Positions 1 through 10,919 of a DNA stretch of 64,000 nt are shown piece by piece. Within the stretch, counting starts at the first letter, position 1, and every line of letters starts with the position of its first letter. Origin of the DNA: Apiosordaria backusii (Eukaryota; Ascomycota; Sordariomycetes; Sordariales; Lasiosphaeriaceae); contig JAUKTV010000006.1 of NCBI GenBank assembly GCA_030549205.1, forward strand, positions 2,684,501 through 2,748,500. Reading direction: 5' to 3'. The notes below the pieces were generated by a model, which worked only from the letters and a program-made list of their open reading frames with translations, had not been told where the DNA came from and searched no databases. Position numbers and translations under genes: made by a program.

Positions 1-860
1 AATTCAGTTAAATTAATATTTATCTAGTAATTAAACTTTAGTTTTATTTAATATTATAGGTTACTTTAAAACCTTATATTTAATATTATAATAAATTAAA
101 ATAGTTTAAATTTTATATTTAAATTATTAAAAACCCTATAAATATCCTATAAAAATTATAAGCCTCTAAATCTACGTTAATTTATATTTAAGCCTAAAAA
201 AAAGCGCTTTAAAAATTATTTTATATAACTGTAAATTTATTTTTAATTAAATATATTAAAATCAGGGTTAATTAAGCTCGAGTTTAATTTATTTATCCAT
301 TTTAATATACGAAACTTTAAAAGCCCTTAGAAAATATATAATAAAAGTTAAATATAAATTTTATTATAAAGTATTATAGTAAATTATAAAAAACTAGCGT
401 TATAAATATAAAGAGTTATTTATTAATTTTTTATTTTATAGTATTTATATGGTATTATAGTTTAGTACTTTAGTAGTAGTATTAAAAATCCTAATTCTAC
501 TGTACCGCACTTTAAGTATTTAATCAATATAGTAAATAGTCTATATATAAATACCAGGTAATCTTTATTCTTATCTAATTTTAATAAAGATAGTATGGAG
601 AATATAATGATTATAGAAGCGATTAATTAGAACGTATAGTCAAGAAATAATAACGATATAGTAGATAGATAAATGCTATATCTTTATAGAGCTAGAAATA
701 GACTAATAAACTATATACTATTATTAGGGTGATAATATAGGATTGGGTTTACTATTTAGTTTTATTTTTAAGTTTTAATGTTTATTTTCTTTTAGTACTT
801 AACGGCTAAGCTGGCCTAAAATGTAAAATAGAGGGGAGTGGATGTAGAAATACTATAGGG
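1..860. other. AT-rich RIP-mutated debris
   Basis: This stretch is strongly AT-rich, full of TA dinucleotides, and has stops in all frames. Short stretches around 590-720 read like fragments of a once-coding sequence, but I could not assign them to a family. The composition changes sharply near 830-860 to ordinary gene-island DNA. Most likely a RIP-mutated transposon or duplicated gene cut by the window edge. Confidence 0.6.
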
Positions 861-940
861 AAATTCTCCTTAGAATTCGGCAGGTATTACTTCCAGAATC
901 AGCATTATATTTCCCTTGAAATGATTATCCGGATGTTCTT

Positions 941-1411
941 TAGTCAGAGAGTCCAGAGCATAATAACAATACCCTGCTTGCTCAAGATCGTCTTACAACG
1001 CTATTCTCGGCAATTGACCTCATAAAATTCACATGGGGCTATCGTCAGGATCAGGAAGCTAGTTCCTCTAGGGTCACGGAATTCGGAACCCGTTTGCTCT
1101 TCCCTGTAGTTGGACCATTTCTTTCCTACCAGGGTATTGATGACGAAGACGAAGATGAAGAAGATTCAGGTGACGAAGGGGAGCGCGGTTGGGGTGGTGA
1201 TAACCTCGATGACGAAGGCCCAGAGAGAGAGAATGAGGAACACATCTGCGCAGGCGACAAGGACCGGGCAGGTGTTACTGAGGGGGGTCCTTCGAAGGGC
1301 GGGATGATTGATGTCGGGAATGGGGAAGAAAGTAGCGGGACTGCTGCTACGGAGAGTACCGCAGTGCCAACCAACCAGTCTGTTTGGTTGACCCCAACCT
1401 GGGAGTGGTGA
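941..1411 (+). pseudogene. Possible 3' exon remnant of a truncated acidic protein gene
   Basis: One frame is open from just after a TAG at 941-943 to the stop at 1411. There is no ATG at its head, and a plausible splice acceptor (tagtcag) lies at about 941-947, so it could be a last exon whose upstream part was lost where AT-rich DNA begins. The product starts with an ordinary mixed segment (about 50 residues), then becomes very acidic (a DEDEDEEDSGDEGE-type run) and Gly/Ser/Thr-rich. I do not recognise the family. It could also be a chance open frame; low-complexity composition makes that hard to exclude. Confidence 0.3.
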
Positions 1412-2800
1412 GGGATATAGGGGGGAGCGGAAAGACCACGTGGGCAAAGCGGTCTTCTTTTACAGAACTTATCCGGCTACGTATATAGAGGCACTATAGT
1501 ACCCAGAAAGGCCAGTCTCCTCGGCTTACACTATTACTCGGGCAGTTTGGGCATTTTCTTCACATTTGTTTTCGTTACGCCTGAATATATAGTGAGCCCT
1601 AATTTATCATCCAGTCTGCGTGCTGGTCACATCAGCCCACAACTTGCCTTTCTCCAAGGCCAACCCTTTTCGTAAACATAGGTACCTAATTAACACCATT
1701 CTTGTGCAGTGGACTCAATGATTTAGCCGAATTCCACATGGTTATTTCCGATGTCTGCCTACCTACCTACTTTACCTAGGTGCTCATACACCAACCCATT
1801 CCGTTTCGAAGTAATAGTCCAACCGGCTCAAGTAGGGATTTTCCAGACACAGGTATATCCCAGACCTATACTCGTTGAGCCAGGGCAACCAGAGGCTCTT
1901 CGAGTGGGCACAGGGAGTACTGGGTAGGGAAATTTTGCTCCTTACAACGCTACCCGGTACTCAGGCCTTTGAAGACCTGGTATGCTTCGTTTTAGCTTAC
2001 TGATGTGGCGGTGGTGGGTCACCGTCACGACGGGGTGGAACCCGAAGTCGGAATCAGTGTCGATGAGGTCAGCGCGGCATCCCGGGGGATTCCAGGCCTC
2101 TAGTTCAACTGGGCCTGGAGCAACCCGCATCGCTGCCTTAGCAGGGTGACATGGTTTCAGGAGCATGAGCACTCCAACCAATTCGTTGAGCCCTTCATTG
2201 AGACCTAATGGTCTGATATGACGTCCTCTTACAATAGCGGCGAGAAGCAAGAGGAAATGATGGAATCATCTCTTTTTCTTTTTCTGACAATCGTTTCCTT
2301 TTCTTATTCTAAGCTCCTGTTTGACCATATGACTATATTACATGTATCTCCTCCTCGCACACATATGTACAATTACTTTTGTGATCCAGTCTTGTACTGC
2401 AACCCACGTGACTCAAGAAAGCCTTTTGTCATTAACCACCATCCTGTCAAGGATAACATTGAGACTACCTTGGTAGCCCGGACCAGTTTCTATGGTACAC
2501 CTGAATCTTGATGGCCCCTGACAACACTGTTGCTCAATTCAGTTTGACGGTCCTAATCTGTATATAACAAGAAATCTGAGAGTACAAGTACCTAGTCAGG
2601 TAGTGAAGTCCGATTGTAAAACTAGTGCTGCTTCGGTTTTAAGCTTCTTCATAAATCTCTTACATACAAGTACCTAAGGCATTAAGCACATTCGAGCTTC
2701 ACTCAATGGAAGGTACCTAACAAGCCTGGACTGGGTGGGGGCTGCAGTGCTGGATTGCTTCAAGCGGTTGGACGAATCGTTGTGAATGATGCCGAAGTTG
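1412..2800. other. Intergenic region, no supported gene
   Basis: Base composition is ordinary. Short open frames exist on both strands, but none has family resemblance, splice support or codon character that I would defend. A TACC/CTAC microsatellite-like run occurs near 1760-1775. The right part is the 3' flank of the kinase gene. Confidence 0.5.
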
Positions 2801-4438
2801 TCAACCGCGCCTGTTCTGAATCTGAAACCAAGGATGATCCAGTATTTGCGTGACGTTCAATCTTTTCTTAGGGTCCCAGAAGAAGATCCCTTTCAAAAGA
2901 TCAAGAAGCTGTAATCCATCCCTGCTCGGCATTCCAAGCTTTCGCGTCCTTTCTTCAAGAATACAACTACCGGCGCCCAACTGAACTCCAGATCCCTGGA
3001 CCTTCCGCTCGCTTACTTTCCCGTCCTCTATAGAGTCACCGCTACCGAAGTCGTCATCTAGAGACGGAATTAGGTCCTGACGATCAGGAGTGTCTTCTTT
3101 GAGGCGCGCCTGATAGTGTTTTGGAAGCGGTCCACAAAAGCTCTCCCAACACTTCATCATCTCTCCTTTATCGTCTTCAATCTGCACACTGGCAGCTTCC
3201 CAGTCGTACCTCTCATAGGTCAGCTTCTCCTTAGGATCCCATTCTGTGCTCTCATTTTGATCACCAAATGGCACCTTCCCAAGCAAGATCTTAACGATGG
3301 TGCACCCCAAGGCCCAGACTTCACTTTCGGGACTCGGGTTTTGCCAACCGAGCCACACTTCTGGCGCTGTGTACGCCCTGGGCAGGGTCTCCTTCCTATC
3401 TTGTCCAAAGTTTCGGTGACACCATCCACCAGGCGCAATGCCCTTGTCGTAGAATTCCTTCAGAGGATACCAGGGCTCAGGATCCAGCTCGTTGAACCGC
3501 CAGGTCGCACCCATGTCAATTAGGAAGACTTTGGGGATACACTCGTCGGCATCCTCATATATGTCGTAGTCCACCGTATTCCTCCGTCTTGGTACAGATT
3601 TGCCAGCCAGAATCTCATCTAACAAGCGGTAATTCAACCCCGCCTTCACAATGAGGTAATCTGGCCTGATCCCCTTGATATCTCCCTCCTCAACAACAAG
3701 AGGCAATCCATGTTGATACGCTTTTGGTTGCCCCCCATAAACCCTCTTCACCTCCTCCACATCCAACCTCTCCAATCCCTTTACCTCAAACAACAGATTC
3801 TCCGACCTAAAGTCAGCATGACACAACCCCAACCCATGCATCGACTCCAACGCATCCGCAACCATATAGCAAACCCTCTTCTTCACCTCCCAAATACTCC
3901 TCCCTGTCTTCTCCGCCACATACCCCAGATACCCCTCATCATCCACCCGCGGCCCCAAAACCGGATACACCAGCGCACCCCTCCCACCATTCATCTGTCC
4001 CTCTCGATCATAAACATGAAACTGATCAATCGGGACCGCCAGACGAAGCTTCTCATACGCAATTTTCTCACTTATCCCCAGCACATCCTTCTTTTGCCAT
4101 ATGAAGAAAACCGTGTCACCGTGATGAAGACGAGAGGCGCGGACGTGGAAGACTCTGACGGCTTTGTACGGCCGGCGGCGGGCTTTGTGGTCGAGGCAGA
4201 GCCAGACTGTGCTGTTTCTGCCGTGGCCGAGTTTGTTCAGGACGAGGAAGCGGTTGTCTGCGAGGAGGTCGCCGGGGTGGATGGGGTGGTAACCGAGGGC
4301 GCGGTATAGATATGGGGACTCAACGAGTGTGGGGAGGGGTTGGGGAAGGGCGGAGGGGGTTACGAAGTTGATGTTGGGGCTGATATTATCGCCAGTAGTT
4401 GAGATGGCGGAGGAGGAGGGTCGGCTGTGGCTGTTCAT
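2801..4438 (-). CDS. SRPK-like protein kinase with substituted catalytic lysines
   Basis: An intact 545-residue frame without introns. The N-terminal approach (YRALGYHPIHPGDLL, about residues 45-59) and glycine loop LGHGRNSTVWL (70-80) match the SR-protein kinase (SRPK) pattern, in which GYHPV...GD leads into LGxGxxSTVWL. Later landmarks are HADFRSEN (207-214), DMG (308-310, DFG equivalent), APE (358-360), SEVWALG (371-377) and a final KKRLN segment (524-528). A long insert separates the catalytic loop from DMG, as in SRPKs. Two lysines expected for phosphotransfer are arginines: beta-3 AVRVF (R95) and the catalytic loop (R211). The loop Asp (D209), Asn (N214) and DMG Asp (D308) remain. Activity is therefore uncertain; it may be a weak kinase or a pseudokinase. 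SRPKs normally phosphorylate Arg/Ser-rich splicing factors, but such fungal paralogues are often expanded and of unknown role. It is the only intact gene in its island. Confidence 0.85.
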   Translation of the reverse strand: MNSHSRPSSSAISTTGDNISPNINFVTPSALPQPLPTLVESPYLYRALGYHPIHPGDLLADNRFLVLNKLGHGRNSTVWLCLDHKARRRPYKAVRVFHVRASRLHHGDTVFFIWQKKDVLGISEKIAYEKLRLAVPIDQFHVYDREGQMNGGRGALVYPVLGPRVDDEGYLGYVAEKTGRSIWEVKKRVCYMVADALESMHGLGLCHADFRSENLLFEVKGLERLDVEEVKRVYGGQPKAYQHGLPLVVEEGDIKGIRPDYLIVKAGLNYRLLDEILAGKSVPRRRNTVDYDIYEDADECIPKVFLIDMGATWRFNELDPEPWYPLKEFYDKGIAPGGWCHRNFGQDRKETLPRAYTAPEVWLGWQNPSPESEVWALGCTIVKILLGKVPFGDQNESTEWDPKEKLTYERYDWEAASVQIEDDKGEMMKCWESFCGPLPKHYQARLKEDTPDRQDLIPSLDDDFGSGDSIEDGKVSERKVQGSGVQLGAGSCILEERTRKLGMPSRDGLQLLDLLKGIFFWDPKKRLNVTQILDHPWFQIQNRRG

Positions 4439-5640
4439 TTTGTTTCTTGCAAGTCTTGGGCTAGTGTCACTTGGTGTTTGAAAGCCACGGCGCGGTTGGG
4501 GTGGGAAGCAGATGCTGCCTACCTACCTAAATTGCAACGGATGGGATGCTCGGTCGTCTTGGAGGAGGTGAACAATGGCTTTGTTATGTCAACTTATGTG
4601 AGACAGCCAGTTAAAGAGATTGAAGTGTGCGTGTAACAAAGCAGCCATCTTGTGCACACCAGCCTTCGTCCGCAGGACTGGCCTCACGGTGTAGCCAGAT
4701 CAAAACACCAGATTAGCCGCAAATGCATTGAACCGAGGTGAGAGGGAAATCGCCCGATAGAGTCAAAGTCGTGTATTACATTATGTAACCGGTATCCTTA
4801 ACAATAAAGAAATTCCAGTGCTGGGCTCAGCAGTACAGGAGCTGGTACTCGACATGGTAGGGCCAATATCGGCTCTTTCTTCAACGTCAAAACCTCGTTT
4901 CACAATTGCCACATCAGGGTCTTTTCGCGAAGACCACACCTTGTGCGTTGGTCATGATGGTTTATATCGAAGGTGCCCTCACGATCTTTACTTTGTCGAA
5001 ATAAACCGACAGACTATAATGTCGACTCGGTCAGTATAAAAGCCCGTACTTGATTCCCTATAGTTTGTTAAGGAATATAAAGTACAGTAGCCAGATAACC
5101 GTACTATTGTATAGTCTTGTATTTTAAGTAAAATCTTTAATGTTATTTATTTTCTATCCTAATAATCCTGTATTAACGTTAGTAAAGTTATCGCATATAA
5201 TAAGTCTGACTAATAGCATAATATTGCGCATGTGTATTCATCGGTTAGATAGGAACACGCCATAACTTTGTAAAATCGGGTCTAATTAATAAAGCAAAGG
5301 TCGAGGTATGTTTATAAATAGGCCCCCGAGCTCTAATTTTAGCAGCCAGCTCGGCAGGCACGACAGTCTATATAGCTGCCAGTGGGGGACCGCACAGTTT
5401 TAACAATATATGCTCCACCTATCTCCTCTCCGCCGGTCTCCCCTTTGGTTTTCGTGTACATTAAGTCCAATCCCATTGGCTTTGTTTTCACCGCTAAATT
5501 TGCCTTCACGTTGTGTGATAAGTCATTGACCGGGATGCATTTCCTGGTGTTTACTATGCCTGCAAAACAGACGCAAGTACCTTGCCTTAATAGGTAAACA
5601 ATGAACTCTTATAGTAGAAGCTTACCCCTTAATCAGATGT
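4439..5640. other. Upstream region of the kinase gene, then unassigned DNA
   Basis: 4439-4700 is the presumed promoter of the minus-strand kinase gene. From about 5040 the sequence grows AT-richer. Short open frames at 4818-5039 and 5382-5597 show no recognisable features and look like chance. Confidence 0.45.
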
Positions 5641-6747
5641 TGCCTTTCTTCTACTATCTATGTAGACATGATGAAGATGGAAGAGCTAAGAGCTCTACTT
5701 AAGTATTTTTTTAGTAAATATAATAAACTTTATGTTTAATATTTTTAGAATTTTTAATATTTTTAATAAAACTTATAAATATTATAATATAGCCTTTACT
5801 TTTATTATTTAAATCTTTATAATTATTAAGCGCTAGATGGCTGAACGCTGATCCAGAATTGGCCGATATTCCTTGTTTGCAAACGTCGTGACGATTTAGG
5901 TATCTGTTAATGCCGTCGCGAATATGTTAGATAATAACGGGGATATTGCTTAACGTATAGTCAATTTATTATCATATAACCTAATATAATTGTATAATTT
6001 CGTTTATCTACTTAGTGTATTAGCAGGTGGTTCTTCTAGTATCCATTTTCCTAATTCCTAATTAACGTACAATTACTTTTACCTCCTCTACTATTTAACC
6101 CTTTATAAAATGTATTCTAAGCTCTTCTAGTTATTATTTACAGGGGTAGCTATTAAAGAGGTTATCAGGCGTATCTTTTCCCAGGCTATAGTAGGAGAAT
6201 ATCTATTATAGTAGGTTATTTATAAGGTCCTTTTAAATCATTTCTTCGTTTAAGCCAGGATATTTAAGTTAATTTAAAGATCTAAGTTATTAGATAAACC
6301 CTAGAACTTTTCTTTTATATATAGAGACTCGTACCTGGCTATTTTAAACCTCTAAATATACTCTGCTGTCCTTTAAAAAGGACATTGAATTTATTACTAC
6401 TACCGCTGAATAATAACTAATCTAAACCTCTATCTTTTAAATGCTTAAATTTATAGTTATCTATAGATTGTATTAATAATAAAAGGTTAACGCGATTGCT
6501 TTATCGGAGATAGTTTATTACGATAATCGAGGGTAGAGTCAGTAGTAGTGTTTATGAAGGAAGCGGTTATGAGGCAATTATTATTAAAGAAAAGAGAGGT
6601 AGTGATTTATCCTACTTTTAAAGCGGCAGTTTCCTTATTAAAAGTATTTATAAACTACTATAATATCGGCTATCTCGGTATATTAGATATTACTGCTATA
6701 TTATGACGTAGTTATATTATTGGGTTATGGTCGTTGGTTATAATTGA
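5641..6747. other. RIP-mutated AT-rich sequence
   Basis: TA-rich DNA with stops in all frames and islands of normal composition (about 5,835-5,930 and 6,500-6,620). No transposase, reverse transcriptase or gene family could be read. It ends at attga (6743-6747), the 5-bp flank of the solo LTR that begins at 6748. Confidence 0.5.
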
Positions 6748-7080
6748 TGTTGTAAGATTTTACACCTCTATAAGACTTACCTAACATCATAGTCCACTTT
6801 GTATAATTCCTTAAAAGGATCTATAGTTTAGAAGCTTCCAGGGAAAGCTTCTTATTTAATTCTTACCTTTTACTATAAGTCATATCCTATATATAATATA
6901 ATTATTATATTCTTATTTCTTTTCTTATTCTTTCTTCTTTCTTATATACAAATATACTTAAGAACCTTTTTAGCTTTAATTTCCTATAGTAAATCTAGCT
7001 TTAAAAGATACTTTTATATTATCTTTTATAAAGGAAGCTTTCATTAAATCTTTTATTTATATACCTCTTATATTAATTAC
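6748..7080 (+). repeat. Left half of a split solo LTR (family B, copy 1)
   Basis: Starts TGTTGTAAGATT and aligns throughout with the left half of the intact copy at 32784-33467 (same order of sequence, including TTCCTTAAAAGGATC and the end TATTAATTAC). It stops at attac, where copia element E1 begins. Its other half lies inverted at 23388-23742. The two halves share attac once and sum to 683 bp, against 684 bp for the intact copy. The outer flanks, attga on the left and attaa (reverse complement of 23383-23387) on the right, differ by one RIP-type transition, so this was a solo LTR with its own target-site duplication. Confidence 0.85.
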
Positions 7081-7914
7081 TGTTAAACTAGGTCCCTGTG
7101 AAGCCTAAGTTTACAGTAGGTGGCTGCTATTATACTACGTAGTGGAAGCTTAAGTGGGAAAGCCTACCTGTTAGCTACCTGGCATTTACCCGGCACCTTA
7201 CTTTACTGCAGGGCTATTTAAAGGCCTACATCCTGCTAACCAGTAAGCCAAACTGCCTATAATTTTATATTTAGGCTACTAAGGCCTACTACTATAGGCA
7301 GTATAAGTGGCCTGACCCTAACCCTATATTGACCTGTACTTTGGGTTAGGGATACTTAGTTTCGCGGCCCTTTTATATAGCTGTAAGTCGATTTTTAGAG
7401 AGCTGTAAACTACATTAACTTAACTGCCTGTAAGACCTGTAGTTAACCACTGGGCTTACCAAATTGGCTAAGAATTAGTAGGCCTATAGTTAAGTAAGTA
7501 TATTATTACTATACTAAATTATAAGCCTGTAGGCCCTATAGGTTTAAAGCTATAGAAGGCTTAGTAAGTAGTTTATAAGGCTTAGCAAACCTCGGGGTTA
7601 ACTAAGCCGTACTTTGGCCTATTTGCCTACTAGGATATGTAAGGTACCGTACGTTAGTCGGTAGGTATATAGTAGAGGTCGAGTATAAACCCTACTATAG
7701 AGATTATTATAGTAGATTTATAAAAGGCTAGTACTATAATACAAGAATTTATTTACTATATTTCTATTTTATAGTACTTATAAGGTACTGTATTCTAATA
7801 CCCCAGTATTAAGCTATAAGTATTATGTATAAGACTTTTACTATACTATAAGCTAGTATATAAGTATTAATTATAGGGCCTTTAAGTCTGTAATTGGCTA
7901 TACTTAGTTTAATA
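7081..7914 (+). repeat. 5' LTR of copia E1
   Basis: Length 834 bp, bounded by TGTTAAAC and ..TTTAATA. Contains a TTAGGG-like run on the opposite strand (gaccctaaccctat near 7310-7325) and TATA-like segments. Strongly RIP-mutated. Confidence 0.88.
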
Positions 7915-10900
7915 GGTTATAAGTTTGGAAGATACTTAACTAGGTTATAGGCTTATAAGTTTAGGCTTAGAGCCTTTTATAAATAACGGCTTAGGCTACT
8001 ATAGTCTGCGCTATAAATAGGTTATAAAATTGCTAATTTTAAAGCCTATCTATTAAGGTAAGGTTTTAAAGTAAATACTAAGCTTATCTTACCTTATTAG
8101 GTTTTCCGGAGGCCTATAAGGTTTAAATTTACGCCTACTATTAAATTTATTATACCGTAAGGCATATAAAAATTAGGCTTAATAGGATATTAAAGGCTTA
8201 TAAGTTATAAGCTTATGAAAGTTAGAAATAGCCTTTTACTTTAATTGTAGTTAGGTAGGTAGTTCTATAAATCCTAAAGGTAGGTAAAAAAGTAAAAAGG
8301 TAAAGCGACCTTTTTAGTTACTACTGCTATTAGTAATTACAGTAATTTACTATATAAAATAGAGCTTATTTTTTAAGGCTTTTAAGTACTGTAGACCTAG
8401 CCCTTTTACTATATAAGTAAACTATAGCTAAAGCCTTAATTAAAAACAGTACTAACCTAAGGTCTTAAAGCCTTATAGGATGCTTTAGCGGTAAGCGTAT
8501 TAAGCCTTCTATAGATTTAAAAATACAAGATACTAAGCCTAGGTAGGGGTCTTTTAAGAAGGAAGAATCAGTGGATTCTTACTATATATAGGCCTTTACT
8601 GTTTAACTAAGGAAGTAAGAGGCTTAGATTTAATAGTTATAAGGCACTATAACTAAAGTAGTAAAGTAAATTAAGCTTTTAATAGTAATTTAAAGTACTT
8701 TAAAAAGGCCTAAGGTTACTATAACCGTTCCTTTAATAGTAGCTAAAGCTATATACTAAAAAGCTATAGCGGCCTATTAGTTAAGGCTTAAGGCTAATAG
8801 TAATTCTACTAAGGTCCTTTATATTACTATTATTACTAAGATAACTAAAAAAGTCTATAAATTCCTTACTAATTAAAGGCTTATAGGCTTTGAAAATTTT
8901 AATCTATAGAAATAGGGTTTAAATATTATACTATATACTATTGATATAGCTACTTTTATAGAAGATCCTATTATAGTAGCCTACTAAAATAATATTAAAT
9001 AGGCCCTACTATTAATATTACTTTAAAATAATATAGCCTTAGGCCTTTAGGCTTTTATTTTATAGTAAACAAATCCTATTTAAGCCTATAAACTACTTAT
9101 TTAAAGGTATTTCTATAGTATTAAATTATAATAAAGGAACCTTTATAGAGAATACTATTCCTTAAACTTTTACTAATTTATAGGCTTTTTAGTAGACTTT
9201 AATATTAAGTTCTTTAATGTAATTAACCAGTTTATATTAACCAGTATTAACCTTTAGGCTATAAATTAAGTAAATTAATACTTATAGACTATAGAAAAAA
9301 GCTTCCTATAGTAGGCTAAAAGGTAATGAAATATTATATAGACTGTTAAAGCGTTAGGCTAAAATATAGATACTATTGACTTAAGCTTTTTAATAATAGA
9401 CGTATTATAGAATAGTATATTCTAGCCTTTACTGTTATTAAAGGTATAACCTATAGAAGTAAAGAAGGCCTTTATAAAGGCATTAAAAAGAAGGTCTTTA
9501 TAGGTAAAAAGCCTAAAAGTAATAGTAATAGTAGCTTTAATAGCCTTAGTAGCTCTTTTTAAAAGAAAAAGAAGAAAGGCTTTAAAAGGCTTAAAGGCCT
9601 TAAAAAAAGGCCTAAGGCTAAAGATTCGTTTATCTATATAGTAAGCTTTTATAATTTAGCTTTAAAGGTCTTTAAAGACTTTAATAGTAACGATAATAAT
9701 AAAGATATTTATATAGTATTTATAAAGCCTATTAAAGGTACTAAAAGTACTAAAGGTATAGCCTTAATAGTACTTTCTTTAAGGGATACCTTTTTATATA
9801 ATATTAAGTCTACTAACTATATTATTAATAATTGAAAATAGTTTATTAACTATAAGCTTAATAATAGCTTACTGAGGACAATTTATATAAAAGAGGGTCC
9901 TTTAATGCTTAAAGGCTCTAGAATTGCTATATTTATAGTACTTTTATAGAAAGAATCTTTTAAATATATTAAGCTTAAGCTTAAAAATACTTTATATATT
10001 TTTTAGTTTAATATTAACCTTTTTAATAGTATACTATACTATAAGGTTAGCAGTTAAGTTAAAAAGGAAGTACTATATAGGCTTAATAAAGCTTCGATAG
10101 CAGTATTTGATTTTAAGGCTTTAGGCTTCTTTTTAAAATTATAGAGGGTAAAGAGGCCTATTATTTATTATAACGTAAGTTTTAATATTACTAATCGGAA
10201 GCGAAAATTAATAGTAAAGCTTTTTAATAGGCCTTTATTTTAAAAAGATAGCTATTTAAAGGTCGATTTAAACCTTTAAAGGCCTAACAATAAGCCTATA
10301 GAGCCAAATAGCGATAGTACTATTAGCTCTAATTTAAATATTTAAAAAGTAAAGCCCTATAGGCTTAAAGGGTTTAAGTCTGGCTATAAGGAAGGCTATA
10401 GCCAGAGCAGACTTAAAGGAATAGAGCTTTATTAGCTTATAAAAGGCTTTAATAGCTTAAGTAACCTTAGCTTTAAAAGATTTAGTCGGGGTAAACTTAT
10501 TAAAGAGCTTTATTAGCCTATAGAAGGCTTTAATAGCTTAGATAACCTCGGCTTATTTAATTAGGAAGAGGTTTAAGGGGGTTATATATTTAAAAAGGCT
10601 ATTAAAAATATCCTTAATACTACTATAGACTATTATAGTAAATTGCTTTAAATAGTATTAAAATAGTACATTAGACTAGGTTATATAGGCCTAATACTAT
10701 TAAAAAAGACTAGTAAAATTACTACTGGACTTTTAAACTTAGATTAAATAAAAGAAGTAGATTTTTAATACTTAGCCTATAATAAAGCTAAGGCAGTAAA
10801 AAGGCTTTAATTTTCTACTATTCTAAACCTTCTTAAGGTCTTAGATTCTATTAAAGGCAATACTTTTAAAATTAAGCCTATACTCTATAATAGCCTTTCT

Positions 10901-10919
10901 ATAGTGTTAATTTTAATAG

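Noticed and set aside
1..860. Recognisable transposase in the first AT-rich block
   Set aside because: Only short broken runs are readable; no DDE, RT or integrase motif could be defended.
3116..4309. Plus-strand open frames opposite the kinase gene
   Set aside because: Antisense shadows; the minus strand carries clear kinase motifs.
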